DNA from: Candidatus Omnitrophota bacterium
GTDB taxonomy: Bacteria > Omnitrophota > Gorgyraeia > 2-01-FULL-45-10
Direction of reading: 5' to 3'
Assembly: GCA_041650805.1 (NCBI GenBank)
Contig: JBAZKM010000001.1
Coordinates: forward strand, 62,001 to 126,000
Length of the DNA stretch: 64,000 bases
The notes beneath the pieces are model-generated. The model saw only the letters and a list, made by a program, of their open reading frames with translations. It did no database searches and had not been told where the DNA came from. A program made the translations under genes and the position numbers. Positions 24,586-31,753 of this stretch are shown here, one piece after another. Within the stretch, counting starts at the first letter, position 1. Every line of letters begins with the position of its first letter.

Positions 24586-24957
24586 ATGGGAAAGAATATC
24601 TGTGTGTTCATTTTGGCCTTTTGCTTCATACTCGGTTCGGTCGCGTATGCTGCAGAACAGGGGACATCTGACAAGTCGGCTAAGAACCTATGGCAGAAGG
24701 TAATAAAATACCCCGCTAAGGTCACTGATGAATCGGCAAAAGTAGTGGCCGATACCGGCAAGAAGAGCGTCGAAGTGGTAACTAATGAAGTAAAGAGAAC
24801 GGCCGAGGTCACATCAGGCGACGTCGCAAAGACGAAAGAGCTGGTGGTAGAACCGCTCCAGGGTACGGCCGAGACGACGGTAAAGGCTGTTGAAGGAACA
24901 GTTAAAGTACCGGTTGAAGCAGCAAAGGAAGAGACTGCTGAGACAGCGGCACAATAA
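24586..24957 (+). CDS. small exported Lys/Glu/Val-rich helical protein
   Basis: The 123-residue protein has a signal peptide (residues 1-22, ending AYAAE). Its mature part is almost wholly repeating short amphipathic units of the type VxxxTxKSVEVVTxEVK, AEVTSGDVAKTKELVVEPL and TAETTVKAVEGTV, so a long helix or coiled arrangement is likely. No family is recognised. KNLWQKVIKYPAKV near its start loosely recalls KNILFGWTEIPKSIV of the TIGR04073-like proteins. It has its own promoter and terminator. Confidence 0.7.
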   Translation: MGKNICVFILAFCFILGSVAYAAEQGTSDKSAKNLWQKVIKYPAKVTDESAKVVADTGKKSVEVVTNEVKRTAEVTSGDVAKTKELVVEPLQGTAETTVKAVEGTVKVPVEAAKEETAETAAQ

Positions 24958-24971
24958 TCCATTGCCTAAAG

Positions 24972-25015
24972 AAAAAGCCATATCTTCTTTTTATATTAAA
25001 GAAGTATGGCTTTTT
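24972..25015. terminator. intrinsic terminator, possibly bidirectional
   Basis: AAAAAGCCATA pairs with TATGGCTTTTT, and within it TTCTTT pairs with AAAGAA. A-runs upstream and T-runs downstream make it work in either direction. Confidence 0.88.
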
Positions 25016-25046
25016 CTACGGCATCATCATCTATTAATCGGACATT

Positions 25047-25565
25047 ATGAGGCATCCATGGGTAACGGTCACAACCGTAACGGTTACGGTGATCATTACC
25101 GTTTTCCTATACAAACCGGTCTCTTTGGCCATCTACACCATCAGGGAACCCTATTTTGCATATCCCGTAAAACCGGTATCCGGTAAGGTGGTCATACGGA
25201 ACGACGGGAGGGGGGACGGGGAATTCGGGGCAAGGCGCCGTAACGGCAGGACGCACGCGGGCATCGATATGCTGGCCCCTGTGGGCACCCCGGTATATGC
25301 CTCAAAGAGCGGCATCGCTTTCTGCGGAAATGTGCCTACGGGTTACGGCAAATATATCATGATATACCATCCCGACGGCTATCAGACGATGTACGGGCAC
25401 CTCTCCGGTTCCTGCGTGGTCTCGACGCAGAAGGTCAGGCGCGGTGACCTCATCGGTTTTGTAGGGAAGACCGGCAACGCCGCTTCAAAATCTATAGAGC
25501 CCCATCTCCATTTCGAGATCCGCAAGGACGATGGGCCGCTGAACCCAAGGCCTCTGATGCGATGA
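25047..25565 (+). CDS. M23 family (LytM-type) metallopeptidase
   Basis: The 172-residue protein has an N-terminal membrane anchor (about 8-28) and an M23 domain: RTHAGIDMLAPVGTPV (first metal His and Asp), QTMYGHLS and EPHLHFEIRKDDGPLNP (HxH motif), all residues in place. M23 enzymes cleave peptidoglycan cross-links. The small size and missing coiled coil set it apart from NlpD/EnvC activators. The entericidin-like gene follows closely. Confidence 0.9.
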   Translation: MRHPWVTVTTVTVTVIITVFLYKPVSLAIYTIREPYFAYPVKPVSGKVVIRNDGRGDGEFGARRRNGRTHAGIDMLAPVGTPVYASKSGIAFCGNVPTGYGKYIMIYHPDGYQTMYGHLSGSCVVSTQKVRRGDLIGFVGKTGNAASKSIEPHLHFEIRKDDGPLNPRPLMR

Positions 25566-25594
25566 AACCGATATACAGGATACGGAGGGACACC

Positions 25595-25735
25595 ATGAGA
25601 AGGGCCATAGCCGTTTTTTTACTGATATCTCTCTCCATGATATCTTCCGGGTGCGGAGAGACCCTGCACGGGGTCGGAAGAGATGTCGGCAGGATGGGAA
25701 AAGGGATCAACACCTTCTTCTTCAGGCAACCATAG
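25595..25735 (+). CDS. entericidin-like small lipoprotein (46 residues)
   Basis: This short gene starts at the ATG at 25595 after CGGAGGG. The product begins MRRAIAVFLLISLSMISSGC, a lipoprotein signal with Cys20, followed by GETLHGVGRDVGRMGKGINT and a short end FFFRQP. The mature part fits the entericidin A/B pattern (gly-rich, GxGxDxxxxGKxI), small outer-membrane lipoproteins linked to stress or lysis. It lies between the M23 peptidase and the STAS-PilZ gene in the same direction. Confidence 0.75.
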   Translation: MRRAIAVFLLISLSMISSGCGETLHGVGRDVGRMGKGINTFFFRQP

Positions 25736-25754
25736 AACGCGCGATCGGGGAACT

Positions 25755-26468
25755 ATGCCATTACGTATACGCGAATCCGGGGGCATAACGATACTGGATA
25801 TCGAAGGCAATATAGACATAAACTCCTCCGAGATAATCGAAACGGTGGGGTGGCTCATCAACAGCGGGAAGATCAATATCCTGGTCAACCTTGAAAATGT
25901 CGACCTCGTCGATTACAGCGGGTTATCGATACTGGCGATCGCATATAAGAACGTAGTAAACCATAAAGGTAAATTGAAGTTCCTCAAGACCCCGCTTTCG
26001 GTCATCGAGCTCTTCAAGGTAGTGCGCCTGGAAGCGGTCTTCGAATTATATACGGACGAAGAGGAGGCGATAAAGAGTTTCTATGACGAAGGCGTGGAAC
26101 AGCTTCGACTCCGCAGGAAGTTCAAGCGGCTCGATATACATCTCAGGGTCAGGTACAGGATAGTCGGCGGCCAGAAGAACCCCAAGTCATTCGAAGGGGA
26201 TGTGCTCAATATAAGCGCCGCCGGGATATACATATATTCACCATATACGTTCCCCATGAACAGCGTGGTCGATATGGAGATAACCCTTCACGATCCGCCG
26301 CTTTCTCTCGAAACCCAGGGCCGCGTCATATGGCTTGCCGACAAAGACCTGCAGCTGCACGCCTACCCCGGGATGGGTGTCTCATTTGTCCACCTGACCC
26401 CGGAAAGGGAGAAGGCGATAATCGATTTTATCGACAAGAATATCACGAACCGGGCAGAACCCATATAA
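25755..26468 (+). CDS. STAS-PilZ fusion protein
   Basis: From ATG 25755 the 237-residue protein joins an N-terminal STAS domain (about 1-100; GGITILDIEGNIDINSSE, LENVDLVDYSGLSILAIAY with the Ser that anti-sigma antagonists phosphorylate) to a C-terminal PilZ domain (LRRKFKRLDIHLRV, LNISAAGIYIY). It could couple cyclic di-GMP to partner switching, in which an anti-sigma kinase would act on the STAS serine. No RsbW-like kinase gene is nearby. The frame is open upstream to 25683, overlapping the lipoprotein gene; the later start is preferred. Confidence 0.85.
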   Translation: MPLRIRESGGITILDIEGNIDINSSEIIETVGWLINSGKINILVNLENVDLVDYSGLSILAIAYKNVVNHKGKLKFLKTPLSVIELFKVVRLEAVFELYTDEEEAIKSFYDEGVEQLRLRRKFKRLDIHLRVRYRIVGGQKNPKSFEGDVLNISAAGIYIYSPYTFPMNSVVDMEITLHDPPLSLETQGRVIWLADKDLQLHAYPGMGVSFVHLTPEREKAIIDFIDKNITNRAEPI

Positions 26469-26482
26469 CCTCGGGAGGCACC

Positions 26483-27376
26483 ATGCCTCTATGCTTATTG
26501 AGAGACGTATACACCGTCTACGGCGATCTCCTCGTTAAAAAAGAGACCGCGATCACCCCTTCCGTAATAGCGAAGATACGCTCTATGAGCAACAAACATA
26601 AACAGGTAAGGGTACCCCTGAAGAACACCGATATCTTTACGGACTTCGAAAAGATATTCGATGACGAGCGCTATTCCACCATGCTGGCGAGCCCGGTATC
26701 AAAGGCGCAGATATGCAAGATCGCCGGCCGGCTCAGGATCGAGAACGATCTCATATTTGAGCTGAATAATATGAAGCGCAACCTGCCATACACATATAGA
26801 CATGTCCTGGTAGTTGCCGCGTTCGTCATAAAACTCTCCCGGACGTACAGGCCCCGGATATTTGACGAAGAGATCATCTCCCACTGCGGCTTTACGCACG
26901 ATATAGGGAAGACGCGAGTGCCCATCTCTATCCTGAATAAGAAGGAGGCCCTGACGCGCGAAGAGAGGGCCGTCATAGAGACGCACCCTACTATGGGTTA
27001 TCTCCTCCTTAACTACTACCTGAAAAAGGACCGCGTGGAATGCGCCCTGGCGAGCCTGGACCACCATGAACGGATGGACGGGAGCGGCTATCCATGCGGC
27101 ATCAAACGGCTGAGCAAATATACGCAGCTGATAAGTCCCGTTGACGTAATGGATGCGCTTATGACATCCCGGCCATACAGGAATAAGGTCTTCTCCCTGA
27201 GGGCAACCCTCGACTACCTTCTCAGGGAGGCCGTTATGAAACGCCTCAATAAGGACGTGATACTCACCCTGATAAGTTACGCGCGGAAAGATAAACCGGA
27301 CATAAAGAAGATGAAGATATCCGCTGAGACGCGCGAAAGACTTCCGGAAGCGATGACCCACGATAAGTATCAATGA
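26483..27376 (+). CDS. HD-GYP domain protein (intact catalytic set)
   Basis: From ATG 26483 (after CGGGAGG) the 297-residue protein has an N-terminal region of about 95 residues and a C-terminal HD-GYP domain. All expected metal and catalytic residues are present: H107 in YRHVLV, H139-D140-IGK143, H168, H194-H195-ER and DGSGYP (199-204), then DVMDALMTSRPYR. It should hydrolyse cyclic di-GMP to GMP or pGpG, or a related cyclic dinucleotide. The gene directly follows the STAS-PilZ gene, linking a c-di-GMP sensor with a c-di-GMP hydrolase. It contrasts with the degenerate HD-GYP at 3775. Confidence 0.9.
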   Translation: MPLCLLRDVYTVYGDLLVKKETAITPSVIAKIRSMSNKHKQVRVPLKNTDIFTDFEKIFDDERYSTMLASPVSKAQICKIAGRLRIENDLIFELNNMKRNLPYTYRHVLVVAAFVIKLSRTYRPRIFDEEIISHCGFTHDIGKTRVPISILNKKEALTREERAVIETHPTMGYLLLNYYLKKDRVECALASLDHHERMDGSGYPCGIKRLSKYTQLISPVDVMDALMTSRPYRNKVFSLRATLDYLLREAVMKRLNKDVILTLISYARKDKPDIKKMKISAETRERLPEAMTHDKYQ

Positions 27377-27382
27377 TCCGAC

Positions 27383-28345
27383 ATGATAGACGTCCCCGCT
27401 AAGCTGCGACATATAAAGAAGGCCGCCGGCATACTGAGCGGTTCCATGGAGCGATGCGTCATATGCCCGCGCAGATGCGCCGTTAACAGGGCCGGCGGGA
27501 AGAAAGGTTACTGCAGGGCCCCTTCCAACCCCGTCGTATACAGCTACATGGCCCACCACGGCGAAGAGCCGGCCATCTCCGGTTCAAAAGGTTCGGGCAC
27601 GATCTTCTTCGCGCACTGCAATATGAGATGCGTCTACTGCCAGAACTACTACTTCAGCCAGCTCGATAACGGTGAAGAGGCGGCCCCGGGCCGCCTGGCC
27701 GATATGATGCTAGGCCTCCAGAGGCGCGGTTGCCATAACATAAACCTTGTGAGCCCGACACATTTCATGCCGCAGATAGTCACTGCGCTCGAATACGCCG
27801 TGGAAAAGGGCCTTAGCATACCCATCGTCTACAATACCGGCGGCTACGAACTCCCGGAGATGATCAGATCATTGGACGGAGTGGTCGATATATACATGCC
27901 GGATATGCGGTATTCCGACAACGCTATGGCGAAAAGATATTCCGATGCCGCCGACTACGTAGAGTATAACAGGGCGGCCGTAAAGGAGATGCAGGGCCAG
28001 ACGGGAGACCTCGTCCTGGACGGGAACGGCCTGGCGGAGAGGGGCCTCATCATACGGCTCCTTGCATTGCCGGGCGGGATATCCGGGATAAAGGAGAGTC
28101 TGTTATTCATAAGAGACCATCTATCGCCTAACGCGTACCTAAGCATTATGAGCCAGTACTACCCCACATTCAGGTCGCATGAGTACAGGGAACTTTCCGG
28201 ACCCGTTACCGCCGCCGAATATGAGAATATAGTTGACGAGGCAAAAAAAATAGGGTTAAATAACGGATGGGTGCAGGAGAAACCCGCAAAATTCGACCCC
28301 AGATTCCGCGGAACCAATATTGAACGCAAAACGGACATAGAGTGA
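27383..28345 (+). CDS. radical SAM protein of the PflA-like (YqeV/AmmeMemo-type activase) group
   Basis: The 320-residue protein has an N-terminal Cys motif (CVICPRRCAVNR, then GYCRAP) and the radical SAM triad in FAHCNMRCVYCQNYYFSQ (CxxxCxxC). NTGGYELPEMIRSLDG and VDIYMPDMRY follow, as in uncharacterised 'pyruvate formate-lyase activating enzyme-like' proteins. It should bind a 4Fe-4S cluster and cleave S-adenosylmethionine; the target is unknown. No glycyl-radical enzyme is adjacent. It overlaps the start region of the ANTAR gene. Confidence 0.85.
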   Translation: MIDVPAKLRHIKKAAGILSGSMERCVICPRRCAVNRAGGKKGYCRAPSNPVVYSYMAHHGEEPAISGSKGSGTIFFAHCNMRCVYCQNYYFSQLDNGEEAAPGRLADMMLGLQRRGCHNINLVSPTHFMPQIVTALEYAVEKGLSIPIVYNTGGYELPEMIRSLDGVVDIYMPDMRYSDNAMAKRYSDAADYVEYNRAAVKEMQGQTGDLVLDGNGLAERGLIIRLLALPGGISGIKESLLFIRDHLSPNAYLSIMSQYYPTFRSHEYRELSGPVTAAEYENIVDEAKKIGLNNGWVQEKPAKFDPRFRGTNIERKTDIE

Positions 28346-28347
28346 CA

Positions 28348-29055
28348 ATGGCAAAGAAAAGACAGGTCTCCCACGCCAGGCAGCTGGAGGCGATCTCCAA
28401 GATGAGCAAGATGATAACGTCCGATCTCTATCTTGAAGATATACTCCGCCTCATAGTGACGGTGACTGCGGAGATAATGAACTCGAAGATATGTTCGCTT
28501 ATGCTTGTCGACGAAAAGACCAAAGAGCTTGTATTAAAGGCGACGCAATCTATGAGCGACGTCTACAATAAGAAACCCCGCCTGAAGATAGGGGAGGGCA
28601 TAGCGGGAAAGGTCGCACTCCAGAACCGGCCGAGGGCAATATACGATATATCCAAAGAGGCGGAGTATAAGTATAAGGATATCGCAAAAAAAGAGGGGCT
28701 CAAGTCGCTCCTCTCCGTTCCCCTGGCCGTAAAGGGCAGGGTCATAGGCGTCCTGAACAACTACACGTCATATCCCCATGTCTTCACCGCCGACGAGATG
28801 AATATAATGACGACCGTGGCGAACCAGGCGGCTATAGTCATAGAGAACGGGGAGCTGATGGTGAAAACGAAGGTGGTTCAGGAAGAGCTGGAGACGCGGA
28901 AGATCGTAGAGAAGGCAAAAGGCATACTGATGCGCGAACAGAACCTTTCAGAGGAAGAGGCCTTCCGTAAGATACAGAAGCAGAGCATGGACATGAGGAA
29001 GTCGATGCGCGAGATAGCGGAGGCGATAGTCCTTATAGATACGATGAAGAAGTGA
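28348..29055 (+). CDS. GAF-ANTAR transcription antiterminator
   Basis: The 235-residue protein has an N-terminal GAF domain (about 15-168; ITSDLYLEDILRLIVTVTAE, GEGIAGKVALQNRP, LLSVPLAVKGRVIGVLN) and a C-terminal ANTAR domain (about 176-230; ELETRKIVEKAKGILMREQN, LSEEEAFRKIQKQSMDMRKS). ANTAR proteins (NasR, AmiR, EutV) bind RNA hairpins with six-base loops and prevent intrinsic termination in leaders. The GAF part would sense a small molecule and control dimerisation. A GTG at 28342 gives two more residues. The next transcription unit, nadE, begins with a double-terminator leader, and five further leaders with matching or related hexaloop hairpins follow, so this is the likely regulator of that set. 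Confidence 0.9.
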   Translation: MAKKRQVSHARQLEAISKMSKMITSDLYLEDILRLIVTVTAEIMNSKICSLMLVDEKTKELVLKATQSMSDVYNKKPRLKIGEGIAGKVALQNRPRAIYDISKEAEYKYKDIAKKEGLKSLLSVPLAVKGRVIGVLNNYTSYPHVFTADEMNIMTTVANQAAIVIENGELMVKTKVVQEELETRKIVEKAKGILMREQNLSEEEAFRKIQKQSMDMRKSMREIAEAIVLIDTMKK

Positions 29056-29086
29056 GTTAAGTATCAAAAAATTCAGCCGATTCTTG

Positions 29087-29114
29087 TTGACAAACCTGAA
29101 AATTGTGATATAGT
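29087..29114 (+). promoter_or_regulatory. nadE promoter
   Basis: Perfect TTGACA (29087-29092), 16-base spacer, TGA, TATAGT (29109-29114). The predicted start is near 29121, giving a leader of about 115 bases. Confidence 0.85.
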
Positions 29115-29133
29115 ATGGATGAAAGACAAAGAG

Positions 29134-29218
29134 GTCTTCCGGCAAAGTACGCCGGAAGACGTTTTGTTTTAAGGACTATGGCGTCTGGATCCGGAGTTTT
29201 GGATAAGGACGCTTTTTT
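29134..29218 (+). promoter_or_regulatory. nadE leader: tandem terminators with ANTAR-type hairpins
   Basis: First hairpin: a perfect 10-bp stem 29134-29143 / 29151-29160 with loop AAAGTAC (A at 1, G at 4), followed by TTTTGTTTT, itself a terminator. Second hairpin (P2): GGAC (29173-29176), loop TATGGC, GTCT (29183-29186). Its 3' arm is the 5' arm of a second terminator, GCGTCT (29181-29186) with GGACGC (29207-29212), inner stem ATCC/GGAT, then T6. P2 and this terminator cannot form together, so a protein holding P2 would allow read-through into nadE. Confidence 0.75.
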
Positions 29219-29235
29219 GTTATAAGGTGAGAGCC

Positions 29236-30915
29236 ATGAAGAATAAGATCCGGTTTGCGATAGGCCAGATAAACAGCGCGGTGGGCGACTTCAGGGGAAA
29301 TGCCATCAAGATAGCCGAATATATCGAAAAGGCAAAGGCGGCGGACGCCGAGGTGATCGCCTTTCCGGAACTCGCGATCACCGGCTATCCGCCCGAAGAC
29401 CTCCTGTTCAGGGCGCAATTTATCGATGAAAACCTCGCCTCGCTCGACACCATTTCGAAGGCGACGAAAGGGATAGCGGCGATAGTCGGTTTTGTGGACA
29501 GGCAAAAGAAGGATATCTATAACGCCGCGGCCGTCTTGTGTAACGGGAAGGTCGCCGGCGTATACCATAAGATATCTTTGCCGAATTACGGGGTATTCGA
29601 CGAAAAGCGTTACTTTAAACCCGGGTCGGGGCCGTTCATATTCGGGATAGGGAAAACGGTATTAGGCGTAAGTATATGCGAAGACCTGTGGCAGAGGGAG
29701 GGTCCGGATAAGCGCGAGGCAGCCCCGGGGGCCCATCTCATAATAAGTATAAATGCCTCGCCTTACCACGCCGGTAAGACCAAAGAACGCGAATCGGTCA
29801 TCAGGGCCCGGGCGAGAGAGGAGAGGGCTTCATTGGCGTATGTAAATCTCGTGGGCGGCCAGGATGAGCTGGTATTCGACGGACAGAGCATGATAATAGA
29901 TGATTCCGGGACCATTACGCACAGGGCGGATCCGTTCAGGGAGGATCTGCTCATAGCCGATATAGAGGTAAGCGCCCGGCCCCTTGCGAAACCGGCCAAA
30001 AGACCGGTCACCCTGGAGTGCCGGGCAGAGAAGAAGACGGCGCCTGTAACCAGGAGAAAGACCGGGCCGCTTGAGCCGTCTGCCGAGATCTATGAGGCCC
30101 TGAAGCTCGGGCTTAAGGATTACATCGTGAAGAACGGCTTCCGGAAAGTTGTCCTGGGGATGAGCGGCGGCATAGATTCATCCCTTGTGGCGGCGCTTGC
30201 CGCAGATGCGCTTGGCCCCGAAAATGTCACCGGCGTATTCATGCCGTCCAGATACTCTTCGCCGGCTTCCGCGGCTGACTCGAAAGAGGTCGCCGGACGG
30301 CTTGGGATAAAATTCTTCAATGTGCCGATAGACCAGCTCTTTAAGATATACCTCCTGGCGCTCGAGCCGCATTTCGTCGGATCCGAAAGGGGTATCGCCG
30401 AAGAGAACCTTCAGGCGCGGATACGCGGGACGATCCTTATGGCCCTATCCAATAAATTCGGGTGGCTCGTCCTGATCACCGGGAATAAATCGGAGATGAG
30501 CACCGGGTACGCGACGCTTTACGGCGACATGGCGGGGGGATTCGCCCCATTGAAAGATGTGCCCAAGACGCTTGTATACAAGCTCTCCAAATACAGGAAT
30601 TCTCTCGGCGAGGTGATACCGGAGACGGTCATCCGTAAAGAGCCGACTGCCGAACTGCGGCCTGACCAGAAGGACCGGGACACGCTGCCGCCATACGGGG
30701 AACTGGACCCCATACTGAAACTATACGTAGAAGAGGACCGCGATATAGGAGAGATGGTGAAAGAGGGATTCGATAAGGATACGGCGCGGAAGGTGATGGC
30801 CATGGTCGATAAGAGCGAGTATAAGAGACGGCAATCGCCTCCCGGGATAAAGATAACTCCCAAGGCCTTCGGCAGGGACAGGAGAATGCCCATAAGCAAC
30901 AGGTACAGAGGTTAA
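29236..30915 (+). CDS. nadE: glutamine-dependent NAD+ synthetase
   Basis: NadE makes NAD+ from deamido-NAD+ with ATP, taking ammonia from glutamine. The 559-residue protein has an N-terminal nitrilase-type glutaminase domain with the catalytic triad visible: Glu in FPELAITGYPPEDLL, Lys in YHKISLPNYGVFDEKRY, Cys in VSICEDLWQ. The C-terminal NAD synthetase domain has the pyrophosphatase loop VLGMSGGIDSSLVAALA and ITGNKSEMSTGYATLYGDM. The ATG at 29236 follows AAGGTGAGA; a GTG three codons upstream is less likely. It consumes glutamine, which fits control by the leader in front. Confidence 0.95.
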   Translation: MKNKIRFAIGQINSAVGDFRGNAIKIAEYIEKAKAADAEVIAFPELAITGYPPEDLLFRAQFIDENLASLDTISKATKGIAAIVGFVDRQKKDIYNAAAVLCNGKVAGVYHKISLPNYGVFDEKRYFKPGSGPFIFGIGKTVLGVSICEDLWQREGPDKREAAPGAHLIISINASPYHAGKTKERESVIRARAREERASLAYVNLVGGQDELVFDGQSMIIDDSGTITHRADPFREDLLIADIEVSARPLAKPAKRPVTLECRAEKKTAPVTRRKTGPLEPSAEIYEALKLGLKDYIVKNGFRKVVLGMSGGIDSSLVAALAADALGPENVTGVFMPSRYSSPASAADSKEVAGRLGIKFFNVPIDQLFKIYLLALEPHFVGSERGIAEENLQARIRGTILMALSNKFGWLVLITGNKSEMSTGYATLYGDMAGGFAPLKDVPKTLVYKLSKYRNSLGEVIPETVIRKEPTAELRPDQKDRDTLPPYGELDPILKLYVEEDRDIGEMVKEGFDKDTARKVMAMVDKSEYKRRQSPPGIKITPKAFGRDRRMPISNRYRG

Positions 30916-30930
30916 CGAAGACCGGGTCTT

Positions 30931-31005
30931 GACTCGCTGACGAGTCGTTGCTGGACGATGACGCCCTTTATAAGAGCAGAGCTGCTTATAAGGGGCTTTC
31001 TGTTT
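30931..31005 (+). promoter_or_regulatory. leader of the sigma-like gene: hexaloop hairpins plus terminator
   Basis: GACTC-[GCTGAC]-GAGTC (30931-30946) is a candidate P1. Six bases on, GGAC-[GATGAC]-GCCC (30953-30966, one A-C mismatch) fits the P2 pattern. Its 3' arm is the start of a strong terminator, GCCCTTTATAAG (30963 on) with CTTATAAGGGGC, whose tip can also close as AGC-[AGAGCT]-GCT. TTTCTGTTT follows, the same tail as in the pyrG leader. No clear promoter was found, so the leader may be read from nadE. Confidence 0.65.
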
Positions 31006-31023
31006 AAAGGGAAGGTAAACGTT

Positions 31024-31563
31024 ATGAACGAAAAATTTGAACGCATATATGAGAGGTTATCCCCGACATTGAAGAGGATATGCCACCGTCTGAACGGCCA
31101 TTTCTCCTTCTTCAATGACGATGACCTCCTTCAGGAGGCGGCGATAAACCTCTGGCTGCTCTTCCGGTTGGGCAAGCTGGCCGATAAGACCGACAGCTAT
31201 ATGCTGCAGGGGTGTTACTTCCACCTTAAGAACTACATACGCACGGCTATGGACAGGGTTGATCTTACGAGCATGAACCGCCTTGCAGAAGACGGCGATT
31301 CGACCCTCGAAGACCTCATCGCGTCCGGAGATACTGCACTCGAAGACCATGTAAACGCGTCCCTCCTGAAAGAGAGGGTAGGCGGGGCAGGGCTCACAGA
31401 AAGGGAGAAGGATGTCCTGTCCCTCTCGCTGGACGGTCTCACCGTGCGGGAGATAGGAAAACGGATGGGCATATCCCACGTCATGGTGATAAAGATACGT
31501 AAGGCGATAAGGAATAAATGCCGTTTTCTTAAAAGCTCCGGCAGGGCCGGTTACCATAATTGA
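31024..31563 (+). CDS. sigma-70-like factor (ECF-like regions 2 and 4)
   Basis: From ATG 31024 (after AAGGGAAGG) the 179-residue protein has a region 2-like segment, FFNDDDLLQEAAINLWLLFR and YMLQGCYFHLKNYIRTAMDR, and a region 4-like helix-turn-helix, LTEREKDVLSLSLDGLTVRE then IGKRMGISHVMVIKIRKAIR. Region 3 is absent, as in ECF-type factors. No anti-sigma gene lies next to it. It sits between nadE and the porin-amt-glnB operon and has its own terminator leader, so it seems part of the nitrogen island. A 15-base box shared by the next two leaders might be its target. Confidence 0.75.
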   Translation: MNEKFERIYERLSPTLKRICHRLNGHFSFFNDDDLLQEAAINLWLLFRLGKLADKTDSYMLQGCYFHLKNYIRTAMDRVDLTSMNRLAEDGDSTLEDLIASGDTALEDHVNASLLKERVGGAGLTEREKDVLSLSLDGLTVREIGKRMGISHVMVIKIRKAIRNKCRFLKSSGRAGYHN

Positions 31564-31568
31564 TCCGG

Positions 31569-31583
31569 TTTTACTTGTATATA
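31569..31583 (+). promoter_or_regulatory. shared 15-base box, copy 1 (porin operon)
   Basis: TTTTACTTGTATATA occurs here and, identically, at 35484-35498, in both cases 15-40 bases upstream of an ANTAR-type leader of a nitrogen gene. No good sigma-70 -35 is found at the right distance, so it may be the core of a promoter for another sigma factor, for example the one encoded just upstream. Confidence 0.5.
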
Positions 31584-31586
31584 TGA

Positions 31587-31714
31587 GGCCCGCGCAGGGG
31601 CCATACACAGAGATGTGTACACAAGACGAAGGCGTTCACTGAGAGAGAACGCTTTTTTTATTACCGAGACACAGGCGTCTTACTCCCCAGAGACGGGGAT
31701 GAGGCGCCTTTTTT
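31587..31714 (+). promoter_or_regulatory. porin-amt-glnB leader: two consecutive terminators with hexaloop hairpins
   Basis: In order: GGCCC-[GCGCAG]-GGGCC (31587-31602). P1 TACAC-[AGAGAT]-GTGTA (31604-31619). P2 AGAC-[GAAGGC]-GTTC (31624-31637, imperfect) overlapping terminator 1, GCGTTC/GAACGC with T7 (31632-31659). A second P2, GAGAC-[ACAGGC]-GTCTT (31666-31681), overlaps terminator 2, a 14-bp stem (31674-31708) with a bulged C, loop AGAGAC and T6. Loops with A at 1 and G at 4 recur three times. A double attenuator before an ammonium-transport operon is unusual. Confidence 0.75.
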
Positions 31715-31753
31715 CATGCAAAAGGGATATGCGTTAAACCGTAAGGAGAATAT

